Of a DNA stretch of 5,805 nucleotides, positions 1 through 4,905 are shown in pieces (within the stretch, counting starts at the first letter, position 1; each line of letters begins with the position of its first letter). Below the pieces are notes generated by a model. That model was not told the DNA's origin and made no database searches. It saw only the letters and a list, made by a program, of their open reading frames with translations. The position numbers and the translations under genes are program-made. The stretch comes from Thermoplasmata archaeon (GTDB taxonomy: Archaea > Thermoplasmatota > Thermoplasmata > GCA-020350865), in contig CP070726.1 of the NCBI GenBank assembly GCA_020350865.1, positions 85,119 through 90,923 of the forward strand. Direction: 5' to 3'.

Positions 1-168
1 ATTTGGTATGCTATTTGCGTGATATGAGGGAAATTGAAGTATAGGTGGACTTTCGAGGACTGGATAGGGGTGGATTTAGAGCGTTAAATGTGGAAATTGG
101 GCCGGATCAGACAGGGTATGTGTGTTGATTTTGTGTATGGATTTCCCAGATTCGTGAGACATGCCCTG

Positions 169-178
169 TTTATAAATA
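169..178 (+). promoter_or_regulatory. Box A (TATA) promoter candidate
   Basis: TTTATAAATA is a near-ideal archaeal box A. Its centre near 173.5 predicts a transcription start close to 200-201. That coincides with an ATG at 201 that would open a leaderless 33-codon frame. Alternatively the transcript has a roughly 150-base leader ahead of the lipoprotein gene at 353. The call rests on sequence match and spacing only. Confidence 0.45.
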
Positions 179-200
179 CTGGGGCATTGAGTCTTTGGTT

Positions 201-302
201 ATGCATAAAGGCACAATCATCTTAAGCCAAAGGCAGATGGGTTGGGTTTTTAGGCCTCAAAAAGGGGGTGTGCGGGCACCTCGAAAATCCCAAAACATTT
301 AA
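201..302 (+). CDS. Possible leaderless 33-residue small ORF (doubtful)
   Basis: ATG at 201 opens 33 codons ending in TAA at 300-302. The product is basic (MHKGTIILSQ at the start, several Arg/Lys later) with no recognisable domain, membrane span or signal peptide. No ribosome-binding site precedes it, but the box A at 169-178 predicts transcription starting almost exactly at its ATG, as in archaeal leaderless genes. A chance open frame inside the lipoprotein leader is at least as likely. No function is assigned. Confidence 0.2.
   Translation: MHKGTIILSQRQMGWVFRPQKGGVRAPRKSQNI
265..282. other. Small G/C-rich hairpin
   Basis: Bases 265-271 (GGGGTGT) can pair with 276-282 (GCACCTC), using two G-U pairs, around a GCGG loop. 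On the plus strand it would be a leader hairpin about 70 bases before the lipoprotein start. On the minus strand it is followed by CC and five T residues (complement of 259-263), which resembles an intrinsic terminator, but no supported minus-strand gene ends there. It may be incidental. Confidence 0.3.
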
Positions 303-304
303 AA
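298..304 (+). promoter_or_regulatory. Box A promoter candidate for the small lipoprotein gene
   Basis: TTTAAAA, preceded by a purine-rich stretch (CAAAACA) that could act as the TFB recognition element, predicts a transcription start near 327-328. This would leave a leader of about 25 bases containing the GGAGGGG ribosome-binding site at 341-347. It fits the gene at 353 better than the stronger box A at 169-178. Confidence 0.4.
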
Positions 305-352
305 GCTCCCATCCCCAATCTTCCCTGAGATAGCCCGGTAGGAGGGGTAAAT

Positions 353-448
353 ATGAAGAAATTAGAAAAGACGGTAGTCGCGCTGTTTTCGGTGTGCGTG
401 CTCCTGGTGGCGGTCACGCTGGCAGGGTGCTTTGGGGATGAGGATTAG
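353..448 (+). CDS. 31-residue micro-lipoprotein
   Basis: This small ORF encodes a textbook lipoprotein signal peptide with almost nothing after it. It has a basic N-terminus (MKKLEK), a hydrophobic core (residues 7-22, rich in V, L and A) and a lipobox LAGC at residues 23-26. Only C-F-G-D-E-D would remain after cleavage. A strong ribosome-binding site, GGAGGGG at 341-347, sits 5 bases before the ATG. The frame ends in TAG, followed one codon later by TAA, so neither read-through nor a simple point mutation would extend it. By family knowledge the cysteine would be lipidated and the peptide anchored outside the membrane. It could be a remnant of a longer lipoprotein, a lipopeptide with its own role, or a signal-peptide-derived peptide. 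Function unknown. Confidence 0.62.
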   Translation: MKKLEKTVVALFSVCVLLVAVTLAGCFGDED

Positions 449-483
449 GATTAAGGGTGGTATGACTAATGAAAACTCGAACT

Positions 484-496
484 CGTGGGTTTTTTC
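484..496 (+). terminator. T-run terminator candidate after the lipoprotein gene
   Basis: CGTGGG is followed by a run of six T residues (490-495). Archaeal RNA polymerase commonly terminates at T-runs without a strong hairpin. Only a weak stem (GAAAA near 470 with TTTTC near 492-496) can be drawn. Confidence 0.35.
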
Positions 497-566
497 CGTG
501 CTCCGTGCATAGCCATTGCCACCGTGAAAGGAGATGGTGCGGGGCCCAAAAAAGGAAGATGACGGG

Positions 567-599
567 TATTGAAAAAATATATTATTACTATAATCAATA
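567..599 (+). promoter_or_regulatory. Regulator promoter with flanking inverted repeat (operator candidate)
   Basis: A box A-like AATATATT at 576-583 predicts a transcription start close to 606-609, at or just before the GTG start of the winged-helix gene, so the mRNA would be leaderless or nearly so. TATTGA (567-572) and TCAATA (594-599) form a 6-base inverted repeat with a 21-base spacer around the box A. A dimeric winged-helix protein binding there could block its own promoter. The region is AT-rich, so the repeat may be chance. Confidence 0.4.
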
Positions 600-608
600 T
601 GGAGGATT

Positions 609-1004
609 GTGAGCCCAAAGGGAAAGTCGTACAAAAGCTACGAACTGTACTGCAGTTTCGCACTGAACCGACTTGTTGCCGAGCTCAACATCAATGTCTA
701 TCAGGACTGGGAGGAAGACAAGATCAATGACATACTAGCCCAACAGAAGGGAGTGAGCAAGGGTGATATAAAGTATGAAATTAAATCCAACAACTACATG
801 ACAAACAAGGTCCTGGTGAAGCTGGAGAAGGAGGGTTTGATCGAGAGTGTGCACTTGGAAGACAGATACAACATCAAAATTACCAAAAAGGGCCTGCTGC
901 ATGTCAAGAAGTTCAATGAGTTCTACTGGGAGATGTTCAGTGAACATATTATCCAGCACTATAAGTATAGGGAGTTACCCATCTGGTTCGAGAAATTAAA
1001 ATGA
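609..1004 (+). CDS. Winged helix-turn-helix DNA-binding protein
   Basis: This 131-residue protein is probably a transcriptional regulator. The segment around residues 62-80 (MTNKVLVKLEKEGLIES) looks like the recognition helix and its end. Residues 80-95 (VHLEDRYNIKITKKG) look like the beta wing of MarR/PadR-like archaeal winged-helix proteins. A long C-terminal helical stretch (about 96-128, rich in F, W, Y and H) could dimerise. No ligand-binding domain or metal motif is evident. The start is GTG at 609, the only in-frame start near GGAGG (601-605), although the 3-base spacing is short. The nearby ATG at 599 is in another frame. The gene overlaps the 3' end of the convergent membrane-protein gene by 9 bases. 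Its target is unknown; its own promoter is one candidate. The exact family is uncertain. Confidence 0.8.
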   Translation: MSPKGKSYKSYELYCSFALNRLVAELNINVYQDWEEDKINDILAQQKGVSKGDIKYEIKSNNYMTNKVLVKLEKEGLIESVHLEDRYNIKITKKGLLHVKKFNEFYWEMFSEHIIQHYKYRELPIWFEKLK

Positions 1005-2123
1005 GATAATTGGTATGAAATCGTATTTTCCATCCATTCCTTCCAATACTAATTGAATTGCGCATATCTCCCTTTTCAGTTCTATGGGATTGTCCACTAA
1101 GAAAGTGTAGGTGTCGTCTGAAAGCGGAGACCTGGGGTCCTCTTTGAAGATTATAACAGCGCGGTCTATGGGTTTCTTGTGAGCCCTATTTATTACCCGC
1201 TCCCTGAAAGTTTGAATATCCTCCTTTTGGGGGACTTTCTTTAGGTATTTAACAAATACTCTCCCCTTTATTCCATCAAATTCAGCGTCGAAGTAGTCGC
1301 CTTTTACCCAATATTCGTTCCCAGCAAATTGTTTGTATCCATTTTTGGATGTGAGGAAGTGTTTGTACCTTTCAATCGGTGTCTGGCCCTTGGGGATGTC
1401 TTCAACTGGCTGGTTCATTGCATATTCAATGAACTCGTATCTGATTCTGAAGAAATCAAATTTCTTGTGAACCAAAAATATCAAAATAACAGCCAACAAC
1501 GATATCGAGAGGTCTATTCCTCCCGGCAGAAGCCAGTCGAGCTTCCAGGACGAAACATCGGGACCGAACCTGTAGAACTGTATAGTAAGATAGAATATTC
1601 CCGCCAGGAACCATACAGAGATGAATCCGGTGATAAGTCTGAATGTCCGGGCTATCTTCTTCGAGAACTTAGATGTGCTGATAATGAGTCCCATGAGTCC
1701 TTCCGTGGGACTGCCCTGGATTTTCAAATCCACTTTCTCGTTTTTGTAATATTGTCCATTATCTGCTTTATCTTGGATCTTCAGCATCAAGTCCTGGTGA
1801 GAGCCAAGATCTTTTAAGAAACTGTGTGATCTCATAAGCTGTCTTATCGCTGTAAAAGTAAGAAAGAGCATGAACATCGAAAAAGCCACCGAAAATACGT
1901 TCAGCCCGAAATTGGTCCCGTACATCAGGTTGAAGATGATGATGGCAATGATGCCTATGGAATAATATGCGAAAAAAACCATCAGTATCGTTATGCTCAA
2001 TTTCATTGAGCGAGAAAACCCTCTGAAGTAATTCGCCAGTTCGAACGATGCCTCATAGGGGTTCTCCACCGCCCTGATATCCCGGTTCTTGAAGTACCTG
2101 TTCTCTTTCATCTGTTCTGCCAT
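996..2123 (-). CDS. Four-span membrane protein with C-terminal soluble domain, possibly nuclease-like
   Basis: This 375-residue protein has predicted membrane spans at about 42-68, 74-94, 163-185 and 202-219. Spans 2 and 3 are separated by a loop of about 65 residues (98-162), and a soluble tail covers 222-375. The tail has alternating strands and helices: DYFDAEFDG (276-284), GRVFVKYLKK (287-296), a helix at 301-314, DRAVIIFKE (320-328) and TYTFLVD (338-344). This order recalls Mrr/NERD-type PD-(D/E)xK domains, with D276/D279 and K292 where the acid and lysine would lie. The residue two before the lysine is F, not the usual E or Q, so an active nuclease is doubtful. The start is uncertain. 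ATG at 2123 has no ribosome-binding site, and the box A at 2137-2144 predicts transcription from about 2114, favouring the in-frame ATG at 2111 (371 residues). I do not recognise the family with confidence. Confidence 0.75.
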   Translation of the reverse strand: MAEQMKENRYFKNRDIRAVENPYEASFELANYFRGFSRSMKLSITILMVFFAYYSIGIIAIIIFNLMYGTNFGLNVFSVAFSMFMLFLTFTAIRQLMRSHSFLKDLGSHQDLMLKIQDKADNGQYYKNEKVDLKIQGSPTEGLMGLIISTSKFSKKIARTFRLITGFISVWFLAGIFYLTIQFYRFGPDVSSWKLDWLLPGGIDLSISLLAVILIFLVHKKFDFFRIRYEFIEYAMNQPVEDIPKGQTPIERYKHFLTSKNGYKQFAGNEYWVKGDYFDAEFDGIKGRVFVKYLKKVPQKEDIQTFRERVINRAHKKPIDRAVIIFKEDPRSPLSDDTYTFLVDNPIELKREICAIQLVLEGMDGKYDFIPIISF

Positions 2124-2136
2124 TGGGAGCTTCTAG

Positions 2137-2144
2137 TATTTAAA
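2137..2144 (-). promoter_or_regulatory. Box A for the minus-strand membrane-protein gene
   Basis: Read on the minus strand this is TTTAAATA, a good archaeal box A. Its centre at about 2140 predicts a start near 2114, just ahead of the second in-frame ATG (2111), so the mRNA would be essentially leaderless. Because TATTTAAAG is also A/T-symmetric, the same element could fire rightward, with a start near 2168. Confidence 0.5.
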
Positions 2145-2158
2145 GTAGGGGGGAACAT

Positions 2159-2171
2159 TTTGGAGGCCAAA
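2159..2171. repeat. Short palindrome TTTGG-AGG-CCAAA in the divergent promoter region
   Basis: TTTGG (2159-2163) and CCAAA (2167-2171) form a 5-base inverted repeat with a 3-base spacer. It lies between the leftward box A at 2137-2144 and the rightward box A at 2183-2191. It could be an operator serving both directions, but at this length chance is a serious alternative. Confidence 0.25.
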
Positions 2172-2182
2172 TCCTTCGCGGC

Positions 2183-2191
2183 CATATATAG
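2183..2191 (+). promoter_or_regulatory. Box A for the PH/ABC operon
   Basis: CATATATAG centred at 2187 predicts transcription from about 2214. That would give a 15-base leader containing the GAGGTGA ribosome-binding site (2217-2223) and the ATG at 2229. The fit of all three elements supports both the promoter and the small first gene. No clear TFB recognition element is seen upstream. Confidence 0.45.
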
Positions 2192-2228
2192 CGGGCATTT
2201 GACATACCTTTTCTTTGAGGTGATTGAA

Positions 2229-2360
2229 ATGATTGCCACAAAAGCAAAAGATTACAGAAATCTTGGGAAAATCGCGGAGGCTAAGCAGGTTCACAATCAC
2301 CTGAATGGGTGGAAAATACCCCTCTGCGATATAAACGGTTTAAAGAGGTGTATCAAATGA
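2229..2360 (+). CDS. 43-residue small protein, first gene of the ABC operon
   Basis: The product starts MIATKAKDYR and ends LKRCIK. It is basic, with a probably helical N-terminal half, one Trp and two Cys (residues 33 and 41), and no membrane span. A very good ribosome-binding site, GAGGTGA (2217-2223), stands 5 bases before the ATG. Its stop TGA (2358-2360) overlaps the next gene's ATG at 2357 in an ATGA junction, and codons 39-41 contain that gene's ribosome-binding site. This arrangement suggests translational coupling. The frame is open upstream to a TTG at 2160 (66 residues), but that start lacks a suitable ribosome-binding site. It may be a small subunit or regulator of the ABC system, or a leader peptide whose translation controls the next gene. 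I do not recognise it. Confidence 0.55.
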   Translation: MIATKAKDYRNLGKIAEAKQVHNHLNGWKIPLCDINGLKRCIK

Positions 2361-2878
2361 GGAAAAAGGAAGATGAGAACAAAGTGGAATTCGAAACCGA
2401 GATGTCAAGGAGCATATCGTGGTTTTACTACACCACCATGATACTCCTAGGTGTGCTGGTGGGGGCCATTGCCATATTTTCCCCCATGAATACCATGGGA
2501 AAGGTACTTTTGACCGTACTTTTCACAGGTGTGGAACTTACTCTCTACTACCTGCTGGCAAGGGCAAAGAGGACATTGTATACCCTAAATTCACACAAAA
2601 TCGAGATTTCCGGGGCCATGGGAACAAAAACGATATCCCTTGACCAGATAGAGGCCATCAAAGAAAGTGCAATCCCCTGCGGGCTGAGATTGTTCGGCTC
2701 CTCCTTTTTAGGCGGCTGGTACTATCTTCCAGGCATCGGTCGAGTCTGGGTTTCCATGACCAACTTCAGGGATGGAGTACTGATATCAATGCAAGATAAC
2801 AAGAAATATCTAGTCACACCCAAAGAACCGCAAAGGTTCATCGAAACCATCGAAAACAGGATATCTGCGGGGGTGTGA
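2357..2878 (+). CDS. Membrane-anchored PH-like domain protein (bPH_5 type)
   Basis: This 173-residue protein has a charged N-terminus (MRKKEDENK), two membrane spans (about 22-42 and 48-68, a hairpin) and a soluble domain at about 75-170. The domain resembles the bacterial PH family bPH_5 (PF10882): a basic strand (HKIEISGAMGTKTISL), RLFGSSFLGGWYYLPGIGRV at 111-130, TNFRDGVLISM, KKYLVTPKEPQRFI and a closing helix. The start is ATG at 2357, not an upstream ATG at 2309 in the same frame, because GAGGTG (2345-2350) sits 6 bases before it and the ATGA overlap with the small upstream gene fits. It stops 3 bases before the ABC ATPase gene, so it is likely an accessory membrane subunit or partner of that transporter. 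Biochemical roles of this PH family are poorly defined. Confidence 0.8.
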   Translation: MRKKEDENKVEFETEMSRSISWFYYTTMILLGVLVGAIAIFSPMNTMGKVLLTVLFTGVELTLYYLLARAKRTLYTLNSHKIEISGAMGTKTISLDQIEAIKESAIPCGLRLFGSSFLGGWYYLPGIGRVWVSMTNFRDGVLISMQDNKKYLVTPKEPQRFIETIENRISAGV

Positions 2879-2881
2879 AGC

Positions 2882-3889
2882 ATGGATGAGACCGTATCTA
2901 TGAGATTACCCCGCGCGGGTGCAGACGAGTCCGATGGCAACAACGGCTCTCTTGTGGTCCTCCACAAGGTATCGAAAAGCTACAGGAGGTTCAAGGTTTT
3001 GAACGATGTTTCCTTTAATATCGAAAAAGGGGACATCATGGGCTACATCGGCCCTAACGGGGCGGGAAAGACCACGACCATAAGGATACTTGTAGGCCTT
3101 TTGAGGAAATTTAAAGGGCGGTGTAATATCGAGAACATACCGGTGCCTGCCAGGATCGAGGAGCTGAACGGCATGATAGGCTATCTCCCGCAGCACGTAT
3201 CGTTCCAGAGGTGGCGCACAGTGAATCACGCCCTGAGCACTTTTGGGCGGCTCTCGGGCCTTGACGAAGACACTCTAGAAAAGCGTATCAGGGAGGTGCT
3301 GGAGCAGGTGGATCTGTCCGAGGTTAGGCATAAGAAGATCGTGCAGCTGTCCGGAGGCATGGTGCAGATACTGGGGCTAGCCCAGGCCATCCTCCACAGT
3401 CCGAAGTTCCTTGTCCTTGATGAGCCACTGGCCAGTCTTGATCCCGAGAACAGATACAAGGTCAAGCAGATAATCAGAGAGCTGAACAGGAACGGAACCA
3501 CGGTCCTCTTTTCCTCTCATATCCTCAGTGATGTTCAGGACATTGCAACAAAAATCGCTGTGCTGAACAGGGGTCAGATAATCCATGTGGGTTCCATGGA
3601 GACGCTGAGGACCAGATTACATCCGGCAAACGATATCGATATAGTGCTGTCGGGTACGTTCGAAGAAACGCCTGACGTTATGAAAATCGAGGGTGTAACG
3701 GGCGTTGAATATCCTCAACCCAACAGGTTGCTGATACACTTGGAAGCTCAAGCCAATATGGATGCGGTGAGCAAAAATCTTCAACACTTTCTCATGGCCA
3801 ATGGTTACTCAATACGCAGTTTTACCCCCTCAGTTCCAAGTCTAGAGGAGCTTTATGTTAAATTTCTCAATGGGGGTGGAAATCAATGA
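2882..3889 (+). CDS. ABC transporter ATP-binding protein (ABC-2 type, DUF4162-like tail)
   Basis: This 335-residue protein powers the transporter by ATP hydrolysis at the inner membrane face. All ABC motifs are present: Walker A GPNGAGKTT (57-65), Q-loop Q104, signature LSGGM (156-160), Walker B FLVLDEP (176-182), D-loop SLD (185-187) and switch histidine H213. Residues about 250-335 form the extra C-terminal domain seen in many ABC-2 ATPases (DUF4162-like), ending in the typical SLEELYVKFL. Two mild oddities: the signature continues LSGGMVQIL, where R or K residues are usual, and about 24 polar residues precede the core fold. The start at 2882 lies 3 bases after the PH-like gene, with GGGGGTG (2869-2875) upstream. 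The stop overlaps the permease start in ATGA. Two such ATPases and two permeases would make the complex. The substrate is not deducible. Confidence 0.95.
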   Translation: MDETVSMRLPRAGADESDGNNGSLVVLHKVSKSYRRFKVLNDVSFNIEKGDIMGYIGPNGAGKTTTIRILVGLLRKFKGRCNIENIPVPARIEELNGMIGYLPQHVSFQRWRTVNHALSTFGRLSGLDEDTLEKRIREVLEQVDLSEVRHKKIVQLSGGMVQILGLAQAILHSPKFLVLDEPLASLDPENRYKVKQIIRELNRNGTTVLFSSHILSDVQDIATKIAVLNRGQIIHVGSMETLRTRLHPANDIDIVLSGTFEETPDVMKIEGVTGVEYPQPNRLLIHLEAQANMDAVSKNLQHFLMANGYSIRSFTPSVPSLEELYVKFLNGGGNQ

Positions 3890-4626
3890 GCCTAAAACTT
3901 CTATTGAAGGACGAGTTGAGGGGATTCTATAGATCCAATGTGATGATGTTCCTCTGGATCGGATTACCCCTGGTGGTGGCTTTATTTCATATCATGTCCC
4001 CCAACTCTGGGGACATTCCATTCTCAACCATGGTGGCTTTGGTTGTATCCACCCTTGGCGGCACCCTGGCCGCAATCATGCTTGCGGTTTCAATAATCAA
4101 TGAAAAGATGGAACATGTGTACACCCTTTTCGTGATAAGACCGATCAAAAGAAGGGATATCATACTTTCCAAGTTCCTTGCTGTCTACACATGCCTTGCC
4201 ATTGCTACGACTCTTGCCTTGATGCTTGGGTTGGCTCTGGATTACTGCCTCGGGAGCCTGCCCTCCGAAGGCCTGCTCAGCGACACGTTCTTTGAATTTG
4301 CCCTGGCACTCTCCATGATAGCAGTGTCAAGCGCGGTGGGCGTCTTCATAGGCGTTGTCTCCCCTTCCGTGCTCGTGGGGGTCATACTGGTCATATATGT
4401 CGGTAACCAGCTTTCGTCACTTCCTTTCATGTCTGTCGGAATGGGCCTCTCGATCCCCCCCATATTGCCAGAGGTTCTGGGGTTCTTCGGGCTCTCAACT
4501 CCCTCTTTGTTCACTTGGGTTACCGAGATACCTGGCAGCATACGGTTCACCTTTGCAGTGGGGATGGTCCTTGTGATGGTCTTTCTTGTGGCCTCGATTG
4601 CCATCTTCCGCAGAAAGGAACTGTGA
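3886..4626 (+). CDS. ABC-2 type transporter permease
   Basis: This 246-residue protein is the membrane half of the transporter. There are six likely spans at about 18-37, 46-72, 93-120, 133-158, 161-178 and 219-241. The loop after span 2, EKMEHVYTLFVIRPIKRRD (73-91), is the conserved ABC-2 coupling segment (in the family roughly ExExGTLxxLLxxPvxRxxixxxK). It is expected to contact the ATPase. The ATG at 3886 overlaps the ATPase stop in ATGA, with GGGGTGG just upstream, so the two are coupled and probably made in equal amounts. The length is typical of short NosY-like ABC-2 permeases. The family exports drugs, lipids, polysaccharides or peptides, and nothing here selects among these. No T-run terminator follows closely. 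Confidence 0.93.
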   Translation: MSLKLLLKDELRGFYRSNVMMFLWIGLPLVVALFHIMSPNSGDIPFSTMVALVVSTLGGTLAAIMLAVSIINEKMEHVYTLFVIRPIKRRDIILSKFLAVYTCLAIATTLALMLGLALDYCLGSLPSEGLLSDTFFEFALALSMIAVSSAVGVFIGVVSPSVLVGVILVIYVGNQLSSLPFMSVGMGLSIPPILPEVLGFFGLSTPSLFTWVTEIPGSIRFTFAVGMVLVMVFLVASIAIFRRKEL

Positions 4627-4790
4627 GATCGTTTCGTGGGGTGCGGTTCACGGGTAGAAATGATATGCGTGACCAATGCATTGATCTCCCGTGGATTGCT
4701 GGTGGTGGGGTGCTTAAGGGAGGAGAAAGGGATGTGTGTATGATCTGCGGGGGTGGAGTGTGTGGCATCCGGAGGTTTGAAGGGACATAA

Positions 4791-4798
4791 TTTAAATG
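4791..4798 (+). promoter_or_regulatory. Box A for the acyltransferase gene
   Basis: TTTAAATG, preceded by GGACATAA, is a good archaeal box A centred near 4794 and predicts a start near 4821. That gives a leader of about 85 bases. It lies within the short palindrome ACAT-N7-ATGT (4785-4799). A second, weaker candidate, CTATAATAAG at 4831-4840, would start transcription near 4862. Confidence 0.45.
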
Positions 4799-4817
4799 TA
4801 CAAAGTCTGGGCCCGAA

Positions 4818-4844
4818 GGTTCTTTTCAGGCTATAATAAGAACC
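4818..4844. repeat. Inverted repeat GGTTCTT-N13-AAGAACC at the predicted transcription start
   Basis: A perfect 7-base inverted repeat (4818-4824 and 4838-4844) with a 13-base spacer. It begins at the start site predicted from the box A at 4791-4798 and encloses the second box A candidate. It could be an operator for a dimeric repressor, or the first hairpin of the mRNA leader. No matching site was noticed elsewhere in the window. Confidence 0.45.
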
Positions 4845-4905
4845 AGTGGGAAAGGCAGAGAGAAGAAAGCTGTAAGTTTCGTAAAACTAATGAGGATTGA
4901 GGTTC

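Larger units (their letters stand above)
1..352. other. Left-edge intergenic region, no secure gene
   Basis: No convincing coding region is seen on either strand. A reading frame open from the left edge stops at 44 (13 codons) and could be the tail of an upstream gene, but it is too short to support. The stretch contains two archaeal box A candidates (169-178 and 298-304), a 33-codon reading frame at 201-302, and a small hairpin at 265-282. It probably carries the promoter and leader of the small lipoprotein gene at 353. Confidence 0.5.
449..608. other. Intergenic region between lipoprotein and regulator
   Basis: Bases 490-495 are six T residues, about 40 bases past the lipoprotein stop and a plausible archaeal T-rich terminator. 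The right half becomes very AT-rich and holds the regulator's promoter. Two very short frames (462-512, 16 residues; 534-572, 12 residues) have weak or badly spaced ribosome-binding sites and are not called. Confidence 0.5.
4627..4905. other. Intergenic region between ABC operon and acyltransferase
   Basis: This 279-base region has no secure gene. A hairpin with a one-base bulge (4645-4652 with 4668-4674) lies about 20 bases past the operon end but has no T-run. The next stretch is G-rich (4690-4770) and includes a strong ribosome-binding-site-like GGGAGGAG (4718-4725) that leads only to a three-codon frame at 4732. The right third holds the acyltransferase promoter elements. Confidence 0.5.

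Noticed and set aside
3..44. Open frame from the left edge ending in TAG (13 codons)
   Set aside because: It could be the tail of an upstream gene, but 13 residues carry no recognisable signal and the frame may be open by chance.
446..454. UAG read-through (pyrrolysine) extending the lipoprotein
   Set aside because: A TAA follows one codon after the TAG, so read-through would add only two residues.
462..512. 16-codon frame with GGGTGGT directly before its ATG
   Set aside because: The ribosome-binding-site match has no spacing, and the frame runs through the T-run terminator candidate.
362..663. Two overlapping minus-strand frames of 90 and 65 codons
   Set aside because: They lie opposite the lipoprotein gene and the regulator's promoter, lack ribosome-binding sites and domains, and their composition looks like antisense translation.
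1329..1817. Plus-strand frame of 162 codons
   Set aside because: It is the antisense shadow of the four-span membrane protein, with no start signals or domain features.
2204..2209. TTGACA resembling a bacterial -35 element upstream of the ABC operon
   Set aside because: No -10 element follows at suitable spacing, and the other promoters in the window look archaeal.
2160..2228. TTG-initiated 23-residue extension of the small first operon gene
   Set aside because: The GAGGTGA site and box A both point to ATG 2229, and the TTG has no correctly spaced ribosome-binding site.
4242..4676. 144-codon minus-strand frame opposite the permease
   Set aside because: Threonine/proline-rich antisense translation of a membrane-protein gene. 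The plus-strand permease is certain.
4660..4790. Tandem tiny frames (4660-4743 and 4740-4790) joined by ATGA, each starting MIC
   Set aside because: Neither start has a correctly spaced ribosome-binding site. The strong GGGAGGAG at 4718-4725 serves only a three-codon frame, and the composition is G/T-biased rather than coding-like.
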